From Cucumis sativus (taxonomy: Eukaryota > Streptophyta > Magnoliopsida > Cucurbitales > Cucurbitaceae), in the NCBI RefSeq assembly GCF_000004075.3, contig NC_026659.2, positions 24,756,272 to 24,820,271 of the forward strand: 64,000 nt of DNA, read 5' to 3'. This document shows, in pieces, positions 11,311 through 21,619 of this stretch. Numbering within the stretch: position 1 is the first letter of the stretch; each line of letters opens with the position of its first letter. The notes under the pieces are model-generated. The model was not told the origin of the DNA, made no database searches, and saw nothing but the letters and a program-made list of their open reading frames with translations. A program made the position numbers and the translations under genes.

Positions 11311-12432
11311 ATGTTCAAATTTTCCTCCACGTTTCTTCTTCATTTCATCCATAAACGTTCTCTCAATACCCTTTCTACTTCTACATTGCCTTTACCCTCT
11401 GTTTCTACCATCCAATTTCTCACTAATTCATGTGGCCTTTCTTCTGGATCTCCTACTTCCCACGGTCGAAAGCTCCAATTCGATGAAAAAAACATCCAGC
11501 AGTACGAAGCCATTATCGGTTTCTTGAAATCTCATGGATTCGAGAATTCACAGATCGCCAAGTTGGTCTCGAAGCAACCTTCCATCCTTCAATCCAAAGT
11601 ATCCACCAATCTGAAGCCTAAATTTGAGTTCCTCCAGGAAGTCGGTTTCGTCGGTCCTTTACTTCCTAAGGTAATTCTAACAAGCCCTGCGATTCTTCTC
11701 AGGAGCTTAGATTCTCAGTTGAAACCATCATTTCGTTTCATGAAGGAAATGCTTGAACCGGATGAAAAGGTAACTACTGCTATTTGTCGTTATTCAAGGC
11801 TTCTGACTTGTAATATTAAGGGTAATTTTAAATCTATCGTTGATGTTTTGGTCAGTGAAGGAGTACCTTCTAAGAATATAGCCAAAATGATTGCATATAA
11901 GCCTACAACTATTATGCATAAGGTTGACAGAACGATTCATGCAGTGAAAACGGTTAAAGAATTAGGCATTGAACCAGAAGCTCGCATGTTTGTTTATGCA
12001 GTTTTAGTGAGGCTTTCAATGAGTGATTCAACTTGGAAGAAGAAAATAAATGTTATGAAGAGTTTAGGATGGTCTGAGAAGGAGATTTTTACCGCATTTA
12101 AGAAATATCCACTTTATTTAACTTGTTCAGAGGAGAAATTGAGGGATGTTGCAGATTTCTGTTTCAACACTGCAAAGTTGGATCCAGGAAGTGTAATTAT
12201 TTACCCGAAGTTCTTCAAATGTTCAGTCAACGAGCGGCTCCAACCGCGGTACAAAGTTCTTGAGGCTTTGAAGGTGAAAAATCTTCTTAAGAGCAAAAAG
12301 ATTGCGTGGTTGCTTGTAGAAGGGGAGAGAATTTTTTTGGAGAACTATGTTCTTAAGTATTTGGATGAAATCCCAAATCTTATGGACATATACCGGGGCA
12401 ATGTCGTAGCCGAAACCAAATCTGCTCCATAG
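11311..12432 (+). CDS. mTERF-family organellar protein, copy 1
   Basis: Single-exon gene of 373 residues. The N-terminus (MFKFSSTFLLHFIHKRSLNT) is basic and Ser/Thr-rich without acidic residues, a mitochondrial-type (possibly plastid) transit peptide. The body consists of ~30-residue mTERF helical motifs, each with a Pro-x-x-x-hydrophobic core: KQPSILQS, TSPAILLR, RYSRLLTC, YKPTTIMH, KYPLYLTC, IYPKFFKC. mTERF proteins form a right-handed superhelix that binds organellar nucleic acid and affects transcription, splicing or translation. Plants have an expanded set, mostly intronless and often in tandem; this gene belongs to that type, and its target cannot be told from sequence. The start is the ATG conserved at 15706 and 21620. 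Neighbours are three paralogous units downstream on the same strand. Confidence 0.9.
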   Translation: MFKFSSTFLLHFIHKRSLNTLSTSTLPLPSVSTIQFLTNSCGLSSGSPTSHGRKLQFDEKNIQQYEAIIGFLKSHGFENSQIAKLVSKQPSILQSKVSTNLKPKFEFLQEVGFVGPLLPKVILTSPAILLRSLDSQLKPSFRFMKEMLEPDEKVTTAICRYSRLLTCNIKGNFKSIVDVLVSEGVPSKNIAKMIAYKPTTIMHKVDRTIHAVKTVKELGIEPEARMFVYAVLVRLSMSDSTWKKKINVMKSLGWSEKEIFTAFKKYPLYLTCSEEKLRDVADFCFNTAKLDPGSVIIYPKFFKCSVNERLQPRYKVLEALKVKNLLKSKKIAWLLVEGERIFLENYVLKYLDEIPNLMDIYRGNVVAETKSAP

Positions 12433-12749
12433 GATTGGAAAATTGTAAGTTAAAATCTTCTCAAAGTCTAAATTTCAGCATAATGATCTTCAAATGAGAG
12501 AGCATCTTTCTTGTTATTGAGTCTACTGTTTCAAACAACACTGCTTCTTGAGCTTTTCAAGATCTCTCCCTTTTTTCAAGTGGGAGAAATCTGTTGTCTT
12601 CCCTCCCAATTCGAGGTATTGCCTAAATATTTTGCTATATATTTCTTGGACCTGTTAATTGCTTGGTTGTGTATGATTAATGTTGAAATGGGAGACCTTT
12701 TGTTTTTCCCTTCCTCATCTTTTTCTTGAACTTTTTAAGCTTTGTAGAC
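12433..12749 (+). other. 3' flank of mTERF copy 1, homologous to the flanks of the other copies
   Basis: The words 'gcataatgatcttcaaa', 'ctgcttcttgagcttttcaa' and 'ttttgtttttccc' occur in the same order after copies 2, 3 and 4 (17390-17640, 18580-18840, 22950-23200). The duplicated unit therefore includes several hundred bases of 3' flank. Confidence 0.75.
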
Positions 12750-13060
12750 ACAACCGTTTAGTATCGATAACAGGATGATTACTAGGACGAGGGACTAATT
12801 CCTATACATTACTTGCATTGCAATTTAACCATAAATCACCCAATTCAGCCTCTTTAAAAGATTTTGGTTGAATTTTAGATACAAAAGCAATGCTATTCAA
12901 TGCATTTAAAGAAGAGCAAGTTCTTATCCCTTGTGATACATCACCTATTATTAGTTCTTGAGGATGATGAGTAGAGAGAATGCCAATGTCAGTTTTGGGT
13001 TCAAACTTTTCAAGTTTTCCTTTGTCTTACAGAATGAAACAATTGCAACCAAACACCTTT
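12750..13060 (-). mobile_element. Ty1/copia pol fragment
   Basis: The minus strand translates to FGCNCFIL, KGKLEKFEPKTDIGIL, HHPQELIIGDVSQGIRT and AFVSKIQPKSFKEAELGD. These match conserved words of copia polyproteins between integrase and reverse transcriptase (FGC-x-C, G-K-F-x-x-K-x-D-x-G-I, HP-x-x-L-I-I-GD, the IEPK-x-x-x-EA block). Part of the normal stretch after DIGIL is missing and a stop follows FIL, so it is a dead, internally deleted fragment. It lies within sequence that is continuous in the 3' flanks of the other mTERF copies. Confidence 0.75.
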
Positions 13061-13302
13061 GAAAGAGTTGAAATGATGTTGAAATGGGGATGCTTTTTTT
13101 TTTTTTCATTCCAATTGTGAGATGAGACATGAGAGTTGTAGATAAAGCTTATGCTTTGTGTTTGTAAGGTAGAGGAGAATTGAATGAAATATTGTAGTTG
13201 AAGGAAGGGATGTATTATTTGCTATTCCAAATAACAATCTTATTGTTTTGCCAATTTGAATAGCAGAGTTAAAGTTCCAATTCTTTTTTATTCCTACTTT
13301 TA

Positions 13303-14609
13303 TGTAAGAAAAGATCGAACAACCTTTAACTTTTATTCCTTAACAATGCATTTAGTACAAAAACATAATGATACAACACACAACCAAAAGATAAAAATCA
13401 ACCCTTAAATTTAAACATCTTGCAGCTTCTCGCTTAGCAAACCCAAACTTCCTCTTTTCTTTGGTCTTTAACACTTAAGCCCTGAAAGATAAATTTTAAG
13501 CAATAAGTCTAAAGACTTAGTGAGGTTTTATGAAATCATTTTTGCAATACATTTTTATGTACATCAATAACATCAAAATATTTCATTTCGGATAAACATT
13601 TATTTATGCTTTACAATCAAATCGCATAAACAAACATTAGTCAAATACTCTTTTCGCCAATGATCCTGAATCGTTCTTTAGGCTTGGTCTCATTATCTCA
13701 TGTTTGACTATTGTATCAATAGCATCCGAGAACATATAGATATATCCTTGTTGTTCAAGCCGCTAAGCTTTATACGATGCTTTCAACGCATAAGCTCGCT
13801 TTTTTCATCATGTGGTTCATACACCCCACACTCCATGATGATCTTGACTCTTTATGTGCACATAAAAATTAACATCAAATCATACTTTATCAAATCAAGC
13901 TTCCACCATTATAAATCACGCTTGAAACACATAAACTTTTCATATAAATCATTTTCGAAATTCTTTTGTCTTTGAAATCGTTCTTCAAAACAGTAAAGTG
14001 AAATCACATAAACCATTCAAGAAAATCACTCACAGATCGCATATCAAATCCTTGGTCGATAAATTTGCCCGATTTCTTATTGTCCTCAAAATTTCAGCGA
14101 AAGATTCAATCGAATGTGTCTTGTAACCTCCTTGGAGTAAAGACTCTTCACTTTTTACACGAGAATGATATTCCTCTCTTCTTTTAACTCAAACTTAACT
14201 TTTCCTTGTTCAAATTAAACAAGCAGCCCTAATATAGAAAATAGACTCAAAATTTGAAACTTTTAAAACTAATTTTACTCAAAATGCTAGAGTGAATTGT
14301 GAGCAACTCAATATCGAAGTTGGCCTATTTATAGAGTTCCTTGCATGAGTACAAATTGACACCTCATCCTTGCTTAAATCCATCTTAAACCTTCTTCTTA
14401 AGGCACCTTCGGCTTATTTTACACCTTAAAATGCATGCTAACAAGGTTTTTACACCTCACTAAAACTTTAAGCTGCTTGCCCTTATCATAACATAATTGT
14501 CCAAAACGCATAGCTAACTTCCAAGGCCATCACGCCTAACGTCTATGACACTTATTTCTCGTCTTAAACTCTTTGGAGAATATAAGATACCTAAATTCCG
14601 GGTCTTACA
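13303..14609 (-). mobile_element. putative solo LTR, ~1.3 kb
   Basis: The segment begins TGTAAGAAAAG and ends CCGGGTCTTACA, so both ends carry an inverted TGTAAG/CTTACA as in LTRs. On the minus strand it has a TATA box (CTCTATAAATAGG, near 14330-14320) and no open reading frame. Paralogue comparison supports an insertion: around 13290 and from 14610 the flanks ('gttaaagttcc..', 'ttgcaattatt..') are contiguous at 23420-23450 after mTERF copy 4. I found no clean target-site duplication, so the exact borders are tentative. The start TGTAAGACCCGG resembles plant Ty3/gypsy LTRs. Confidence 0.6.
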
Positions 14610-15705
14610 TTGCAATTATTAAACTTAAAACAACAATAAAAGCCCTTTGATGTACCCTTTATGTAATCACACAAGTAGTTTTTTAAAAAAACAACTAATT
14701 AAAAAATAAAATTAAAAGTGAGACCTATGGACTCAAATATTTTTGCTTTCATGGCCATTGGATCACAAAAAAAAAAAAAAAAGGTTGATATATCCCTCTC
14801 AAACTAGTCTAATTTCGTCGTAAAATTACAGTAGAAGTGAAGAATGAAAACGGATCAAAAGCATTTCCAATTTCTATAGCAGTTTTTCTTTAAAGAATAC
14901 CAATCGAATTCAAAAGGCTCAACGACGAATATTATATTAATTCATGGCAATCTTGTTGCTTCTTGTCGTCTTAAAGGTACGCATTTCAATCCACTATATT
15001 TATCCTCTTTTTGTAAGTCGTATTGGTGATGATGTCGATATAACTGTAAAATATCAAAATCGAATGTCATATTCAAAGTAAAGACTATGCGTGTAAAAGC
15101 AATCAACATTCACTATGAAACAAGGTTTGAAAGGTACAAACTCTTATTTATATCAAATTTTAAATTGGGTATATTCCAAACTTTTATGCCACAAATTAAA
15201 TTATGAATGATTTGAATTTGTATCAAATTAAAATTTGGTTATATTCCAAACTTCCCCCTCAAATTTAAATCATATCAAGTTTGATACGTCAAATTGAGTC
15301 AAAAATTTTAATTTATATTTTGAGATCCATCTCTTCATAAATCGAATAAAAGAAGGAAAAAAATTTAAATCGATAACAAATTGTCACGACGTTAATTTTG
15401 AAAAATATAATTTAGTACCAAATAAAAATTGAACTTAGAATAATTAAAAAGTTGTTATTCATTTGGTCAAATTAAAAATATATATATATATCTATAAAAT
15501 TTGTCACTCACATTAAAAGAGCTAAAATATATAAACAATGTTATGAGATTATATTTCCAAAATTTACATAATATAATAAACTCTATATTTTATTTGTTCA
15601 ATTTTCAATACACATATTTTTATATTATATTAATGGAAACGCCCAATTTTGTGCCGTTCGAATTCAAAACCCTAAACCAAAACCCTCATTCAATCCAATC
15701 CCGAA
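14610..15705. other. upstream region of mTERF copy 2
   Basis: AT-rich spacer. From about 15130 it is homologous to the region upstream of copy 4 (from about 20820), sharing words such as 'ccacaaattaaatta', 'caaattaaaatttggtta' and 'aaattgagtcaaa'. Near 15665-15690 the leader contains telo-box-like 'aaaccctaaacc' just before the ATG. An A17-18 run lies at about 14766-14783. Confidence 0.6.
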
Positions 15706-17181
15706 ATGTTCAAAATTTCCTCCACATTTCTTCTTCATTTCATCCATAAACGTTCTCTCAATACCGTTTCTACTTCTACATTGCCTTTACCCTCCGTTTC
15801 TACCATCCAATTCCTCACTAATTCATGTGGCCTTTCTTCTGGATCTCCTACTTCCAAAGGTCGAAAGCTCCAATTCGATGGAAAAAGCATCCAGAAGTAC
15901 GAAGCCATTATCGGTTTCTTGAAATCACATGGATTCGAGAATTCACAGATCGCCAAGTTGGTCTCGAAGCAACCTTCGATCCTTCAATCCAAAGTATCCA
16001 ATAATCTGAAGCCTAAATTTGAGTTCCTCCAGGAAGTCGGTTTCGTCGGTCCTTTACTTCCTAAGCTAATTCTATCGAACCCTGGGATTCTTATCAGGAG
16101 CTTAGATTCTCAGTTGAAACCAACATTTTTTATCTTGAAGGAAATTCTTGGTGAAAAAGGAAATTCTATAAAAAATTCATGTGGCCTTTCTACAGAATCT
16201 CCTTCTTCCGCGGGTCGAAAGCTCCGAATCGATGAAAAAAACATCCAGCAGTACGAAGCCATTGTCGGCTTCTTCAAATCACATGGATTCGAGAATTCAC
16301 AGATCGCCAAGTTGGTCTCGAGGCAACCTTCGATCCTTCAATCCACAGTATCCACCAATCTGAAGCCTAAATTTGAGTTCCTCCAGGAAAACGGGTTCGT
16401 TGGTCCTTTACTTCCTAAGCTAATTCTATCAAACCCTGGGATTCTTATCAGGAGCTTAGATTCTCAGTTGAAACCAACATTTCGTCTCATAAAGGAAATG
16501 CTTGAATCGGATGTAAAGGTAACTACTGCTATTTGTCGTTCTACGTGGCTTCTAACTTCTAATTCCAAGGGTCCTATGCGATCTAACATTGATGTTTTGG
16601 TCAGTGAAGGAGTACCTTCTAGGAATATAGGGAAAATGATTGAATTGAACCCTAGAACTATTACACTAAATGTTGATAGAATGATTGATGCAGTGAAAAC
16701 GGTTAAAGAATTAGGCGTTGAACCAAAGGATCGTAAGTTTGTTCTTGCAGTTAGTGCAGTGGTTTCAAGGAGTGATTCAGCTTGGAAGAAAAAAATAAAT
16801 GTTATGAAGAGTTTAGGATGGTCTGAGAAGGAGATTCTTACAGCATTTAAGAGATATCCACCTTTTTTCAATTGTTCAGAGGAGAAAATGAGGGATGTTG
16901 CAGATTTCTGTTTCAACACTGCAAAGTTAGATCCAGGAACTCTAATTAGATACCCTGTGTTATTCAAGTATTCAGTCGACAAGCGGCTCCGACCGAGGTA
17001 CAAAGTTCTTGAGGTTTTGAAGGTGAAAAATCTTCTTAAGAACGAAAAGAGTGCTCAGTTGTTTTTCCGAGGGGAGAGAGAATTTGTGGAGAATTATATT
17101 GTTAAGCATTTGGATGAAATCCCAAATCTGATGGATATATACCGAGGCAATGTCGCATCCGAAACCAAATCTGTTCTATAG
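15706..17181 (+). CDS. mTERF-family protein, copy 2, with internal tandem duplication
   Basis: Intronless, 491 residues, 118 longer than copies 1 and 4. It has the same presequence (MFKISSTFLLHFIHKRSLNT). Residues from about 39 (NSCGLSSGSPTS) are repeated in frame 118 residues later (NSCGLSTESPSS); at DNA level the repeat is 354 bp, 15820-16173 versus 16174-16527. This doubles the first two mTERF motifs (KQPSILQS/SNPGILIR and RQPSILQS/SNPGILIR). The rest follows copy 4 closely: RSTWLLTS, LNPRTITL, RYPPFFNC, RYPVLFKY. No internal stop or frameshift is present, so a longer superhelix could be made. The two halves are not identical; the first resembles copy 1 (EVGFVGPLLPK), the second copy 4 (QENG-x-VG, RLIKEML). 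Confidence 0.88.
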   Translation: MFKISSTFLLHFIHKRSLNTVSTSTLPLPSVSTIQFLTNSCGLSSGSPTSKGRKLQFDGKSIQKYEAIIGFLKSHGFENSQIAKLVSKQPSILQSKVSNNLKPKFEFLQEVGFVGPLLPKLILSNPGILIRSLDSQLKPTFFILKEILGEKGNSIKNSCGLSTESPSSAGRKLRIDEKNIQQYEAIVGFFKSHGFENSQIAKLVSRQPSILQSTVSTNLKPKFEFLQENGFVGPLLPKLILSNPGILIRSLDSQLKPTFRLIKEMLESDVKVTTAICRSTWLLTSNSKGPMRSNIDVLVSEGVPSRNIGKMIELNPRTITLNVDRMIDAVKTVKELGVEPKDRKFVLAVSAVVSRSDSAWKKKINVMKSLGWSEKEILTAFKRYPPFFNCSEEKMRDVADFCFNTAKLDPGTLIRYPVLFKYSVDKRLRPRYKVLEVLKVKNLLKNEKSAQLFFRGEREFVENYIVKHLDEIPNLMDIYRGNVASETKSVL

Positions 17182-17873
17182 GATTGGAAGGTAGTTAGTT
17201 AATTAGTGTCATAGTTCTTCTATTAGTTGCTCTAAACAAAGATTGACTTTTGTGAATGGAGACCCAGTAGAGGAGGTCTACCTCAGCCCTGCGTCTCAAA
17301 GAGAAAATACACCGTTGATTTGCTAAATGACACAGGTATGTTGGGTACGGTCGTGCTGACATTCATAATGTTCTTATAGTTTAAATTTGAGCATCATGTG
17401 ATCTTCAAACGGGAGAGCATTTTTGTTGTTATTAAGCCTACTGTCTTAAATAACACTGCTTCTTGAGCTTTTCAAATGGGGTGGGAGGGTTGTGTTGTTT
17501 TTGCATCCAAATTAAGGCAATTAGTTAGGTAAATCTATTTGGTGTATAATTCTTCATAGACATGTTAATCTTGAAATTGGAGGCCTTTTTGTTTTTCCCT
17601 TTCCTAATCTTTTAGTTATTCCTTGAAGTTTTGTAAGTTTGTAGACTAATTTTGAAAGAAATGATGTTGAAATGGGATGAGAGACATGAGACTTCTACAT
17701 AAACCTTATGCTTTGTGTTTGTAAGGTAGATGAGATTTGAATGAAGTATTGTAGTTGAAGGAAGGGATGTGTTACAAATACATTTCCATTTCCCCATACT
17801 TCTTTTGCTATTCCAAATAACAATCTTATTATTTTCACGAAATTTTCATAAATATAACACCCTAAAATTGAAA
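17182..17873 (+). repeat. 3' flank of mTERF copy 2, nearly identical to the flank of copy 4
   Basis: 17182-17820 matches 22742-23390 almost base for base at the start (for example 'gattgacttttgtgaatgga' and 'gtatgttgggtacggtcgtg'). The end of this flank, up to 'ataacaccct' at 17873, recurs directly at 18840-19062 after the pseudogene. Confidence 0.8.
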
Positions 17874-18554
17874 CCATCATTTTTTTTCATGAAGGAAATT
17901 CTAGAATCGGATGAACAAGTAACTGCTGCTATTTGTCGTTCTCCAAGGCTTCTGATTTGTGATTTGAAGGGTAATTTTAAATCTAGCGCTGATGTTTTGG
18001 CCAGTGAAGGAGTACCTTCTAGGAATATAACGAAAATGATTACATTGAACCCTAGAACTTTTATGCAAAAGGCTGATAGAGTGATTGGTGCAGTGAAAAC
18101 GGTTAAAGAATTAGGCATTGAACCAAAGGCTCGCATGTTTATTTATGCACTTTTTGTAAGGCTTTCAATGAATGATTCAACTTGGAAGAAGAAAATAAAT
18201 GTTATGGAGAGTTTAGGATGGTCTGAGAAGGAGATTTTTTAGAGATTTCCATTTTATTTAACATGTTCAGAGGAGAAATTGAGGGATGTTGCAGATTTCT
18301 GTTCCAACACTGCAAAGTTAGATCCAGGAACTCTAATATCTTACCCTGTGTTATTCAAGTATTCAGTCGACAAGCGGCTCCAACCGAGGTACAAAGTTCT
18401 TGAGGTTTTGAAGGTGAAAGATCTTCTTAAAATCAAAAAGATTGCTTCGGTATTTGTGAAAGGGGAGAGAATTTTTGTGGAGAAATATGTAGTTAAGCAT
18501 TTGGATGAAATCCCAAATCTGATGGACATATACCGGGGCAATGTTGCAAGTTAA
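17874..18554 (+). pseudogene. truncated mTERF pseudogene, copy 3
   Basis: The homology starts abruptly at LKPSFFFMKEILESDEQ, equivalent to residue ~136 of copy 1, so the presequence and first motifs are gone. The frame runs with good similarity (GVPSRNITKMITLNPRTF, VKELGIEPKARMF) to SLGWSEKEIF and then meets an in-frame TAG at 18240-18242. There, copy 1 has eight codons (TTT to CCA) where this copy has five, a 9-base deletion. Reading resumes in the same frame: FPFYLTCSEEKLRDVADF to DIYRGNVAS, followed by TAA at 18552. The C-terminal ETKS end is also lost. It cannot make a full mTERF. Confidence 0.9.
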
Positions 18555-21290
18555 TAATGTTCTTAAAGTTCAAAATTTGAGCATCATGATCTTCAAAGGG
18601 GGATAGCTTTTTTGTTGTTATTAAGACTACTGTTTCTTCTTGAGCTTTTCAAGATCTCTCCCCCTGTTTTCTGGTGGGAGAGTTGTGTTGTTTTTGCATC
18701 CAAACTAAGGCAGTTAGTTGGGTAAATCTATTTGATGTATATTTCTTCATAGACATTTTAATCTTGAAATTGGAGGCCTTCTTGTTTTTTCCTTTCCTAA
18801 TCTTTTAGTCATTCCTTGAACTTTTGTAAGTCTGTAGACTAATTTTGAAACCAAGGATGAGGTTGAAATGGGATGAGAGACATGAAAGTTGTAGGTAAAG
18901 CTTATGCTTTTGTGTTTGTAAGGTAGAGGAGAATTGAATAAAATATTGTAGTTGAAGGAAGGGATGTAATACAAATACATTTCCATTTCCCCATATTTCT
19001 TTTGCTATTCCAAATAACAATCTTATTATTTTCACGAAATTTTCATAAATATAACACCCTGGAAATTGGCTTGTCTATCGGTGATAGTTTTGCTATATTT
19101 GTAATTTTTTTATAATGTTACTATATCCTTAATTATTATTGCTAAAATAGTCGTCCATTGCAATTTTTCTAGCCTTTATTTTGAGAGGTTCCTCGTAGGC
19201 TTTAAATGGGGTTGGGCTAATGGTTTTGTTGGATTTAAGCTTGAACTCAGTATCTTCTTCGACTCAATCTTTCATCATGTGCTTAAATTAGATTCGGCCT
19301 AAGCAAATTTAAATATTTCCTTGTAAATGGCATAAAATTGTTATAATTGTTAATATGAAGAAATAAAATATGTATATATACTGCTATGAAATTGAGGCCT
19401 CTATCCTGAAAAAACTCACCTTCTTCATCTCCAATATGTTGTGAGCAAGAGGAACATTCATCTTCAATATGCTGACCATTATGGGGTCTGTTGGAATGGT
19501 ATGACAACTCTAGAAGGTATGAATAAGGTTTAATGATGTTAAATAACCAGATTGATAAAATTCAGTAATAGAGTGTGCAATCAAACTCAACCACAAAAAA
19601 TATACAACTAAAGTTAAATGAAAAAATAATTAGAAAAGAAGATACTGTTAGTCAAACTTGACTTACATCCACTTAGAGTTGAACTGTTACAAATTAGTCA
19701 TGAAATGTTAAAGTTTTAAAAACACACAAATGAAAACTCTCTAAAAAGACTGAGTATATAAATTTACGCTTACAATAATTAATTTTCACAATACAATAAG
19801 AATTCTTTCAAGAACAAAAATGAAAAGTTTTAGAGAGAATAACAACAGTGGCTTTTGTAAATTTTGAGGATTGTAAAGTTAAACAAAGTTCTTAAAAGTG
19901 TGAGGGAATTTGAGTATTCAAAACAGGAAAAGATACTAAAATACAAAATCATTTTGAGTCATTAGATGTAAGTATGATTGATATTTAAACTCAATTAGAC
20001 ATTTAATACAAACACAATAATAATATAATAATGTATTTTAAAAAAAAATACTTTGTTTAAAGCCTAATACAACAAGTTCACCATCTTTAGTCGATAAACA
20101 TAAAGGTAAATAATAATATTAAATTTATTTTCTTTTAAAAATCAATCAAAAAACAAAAGTCACGTGTTTACTTCCATTGCTCGAAGTGACTTTCTCTACT
20201 TGGTTGATTATTTGATTGTCACATCATCATCTCAGTTATTTTTTCATTAAGATTCTTTCAATTGTGATTCAAGAGACGTAAGAATAATTGTTCCAAGCTA
20301 ACTATTCAAAATAATAAATTTATTAATAAAAGATTGAATTTGTTATCATCAAAATATTAATTAATTAATTAATTAATTTAAAATTAAGGACCAAAAATCT
20401 AACATAATAGTAAATAGTCAAAAGGAGTGATAAGATAGAGTTACCTAAATCTTGACGTGATCAATCTCCATATGAACCAAAACAAAACTTTTTGTTCGAT
20501 ATCTCTATGCAAACCATCATCAATGATATGGTGACTTGCCCAACACACCTAGAAATACAAATAAAAACATAGAGAGGCAATAAGAAAAAAGAGGTAAAAA
20601 AAAAATGGAAATTCTTTTTTTCTTTAAAGAGAAAAAGAAATAGAAAAGGAACGAAAAGAGGAGAGAGGTGCAAAGAAGAAAAAAAAAATGGATAAAAGAA
20701 GTACACCAAATTCAAATTTCAACTCAAATTAACTTACACATACCGTAAGTTTTTATCTCAAATTAGCTATAATCTCAAATTTATCCTAAAATTGAAAACT
20801 TCTATTTATGTCAATTTTAAAATGGACTATATTCCAAATTTTTGTGCTACAAATTAAATTAGGAATGAGACCTTGAATTTATCTCAAATTAAAATTTGGT
20901 TAATTCTAAACTTCATTTCCAAATTTAAATTATGTTTGATACGTTAAATTGAGTCAAACAAAATTACTATTATATTTATTTATTTAAGATTCATTCACTT
21001 ATATACGTTCATAAATCTCGAACCAAAGAGAAAATTTTTACCGAACAAATCATCACGTCATTTACAAAATTTAATTATGAAAAATACAATTTGAAACTAA
21101 CTAAAAAATAAATTTGAGTTTAATTGAAAATTAATATGTATTCGAATTGAAATTGAAGATATAATTTTGTCACGACTTCACATGTTTTTATCGTCAAATT
21201 TGCATTAACTTTACTTGTTCTGGTCAAATTTAAAAACACACACAATCTATAAAATTTCACTCAAATTAAACGAACTAAAAGATATAAACA
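18555..21290. other. intergenic region between pseudogene and mTERF copy 4
   Basis: 18560-19062 is the mTERF-unit 3' flank. From about 19070 to 19160 lies the 3' half of a small MITE-type repeat ('tctatcggtgatagttttgctatatttg'-like words). 19404-19515 on the minus strand has an exon-like coding patch (see findings). A short (ATTA)n tract lies near 20355-20378. From about 20740 the sequence is homologous to the upstream region of copy 2. No gene is supported. Confidence 0.55.
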
Positions 21291-21476
21291 GGGATAGTTG
21301 CAAATTTAGCAATTAAATTCAAATTAATTAGGTATATAACACAATTTTAAAAAAATTGTAAATATAGCAAAATTTGTCGATAATAATTTTGCTATATTTG
21401 TAATTTTTTATAAATATTGTTATATCTCTAATTATTATTGCTAAATTTACCATTTTTTTTAATGTTGCAATTTCCC
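21291..21476. mobile_element. MITE upstream of mTERF copy 4
   Basis: The element starts GGGATAGTTGCAAATTTAGC and ends near GCAATTTCCC, with an inner inverted pair AAATTTAGCAAT/ATTGCTAAATTT. The middle carries 'aaatatagcaaaatttgtc' and 'ttttgctatatttg'. The same family occurs at 55937-56183 and about 56515-56747. Copy 2, otherwise homologous upstream, lacks it at the matching point ('tataaacaatg', near 15530-15542). Confidence 0.7.
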
Positions 21477-21570
21477 ATATAAATATATATACAAAAGTTG
21501 ACGTAATATGGAAATACTAATATTTTATATTATATAAGAGAAACGCCCAAAATTGTGTCCTTCAAATTCT

Positions 21571-21590
21571 AAACCCTAAACCTAAACCCT
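21571..21590 (+). promoter_or_regulatory. telo-box-like tract before mTERF copy 4
   Basis: AAACCCTAAACCTAAACCCT lies about 30 bases upstream of the ATG. Interstitial telomere-type AAACCCTA motifs are common in plant promoters and leaders of genes expressed in dividing cells. Similar shorter tracts precede copies 1 and 2. Confidence 0.5.
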
Positions 21591-21619
21591 TATTTGAATT
21601 TCTTCAATCAAATCCCGAA

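Noticed and set aside
16464-17003. 179-codon minus-strand frame in mTERF copy 2
   Set aside because: Antisense shadow of the mTERF coding sequence, with the same pattern in other copies.
17769-17873. First part of an open frame leading into the mTERF pseudogene, with its own ATG
   Set aside because: This part translates the duplicated 3' flank, not mTERF sequence; the open frame across the junction is coincidental.
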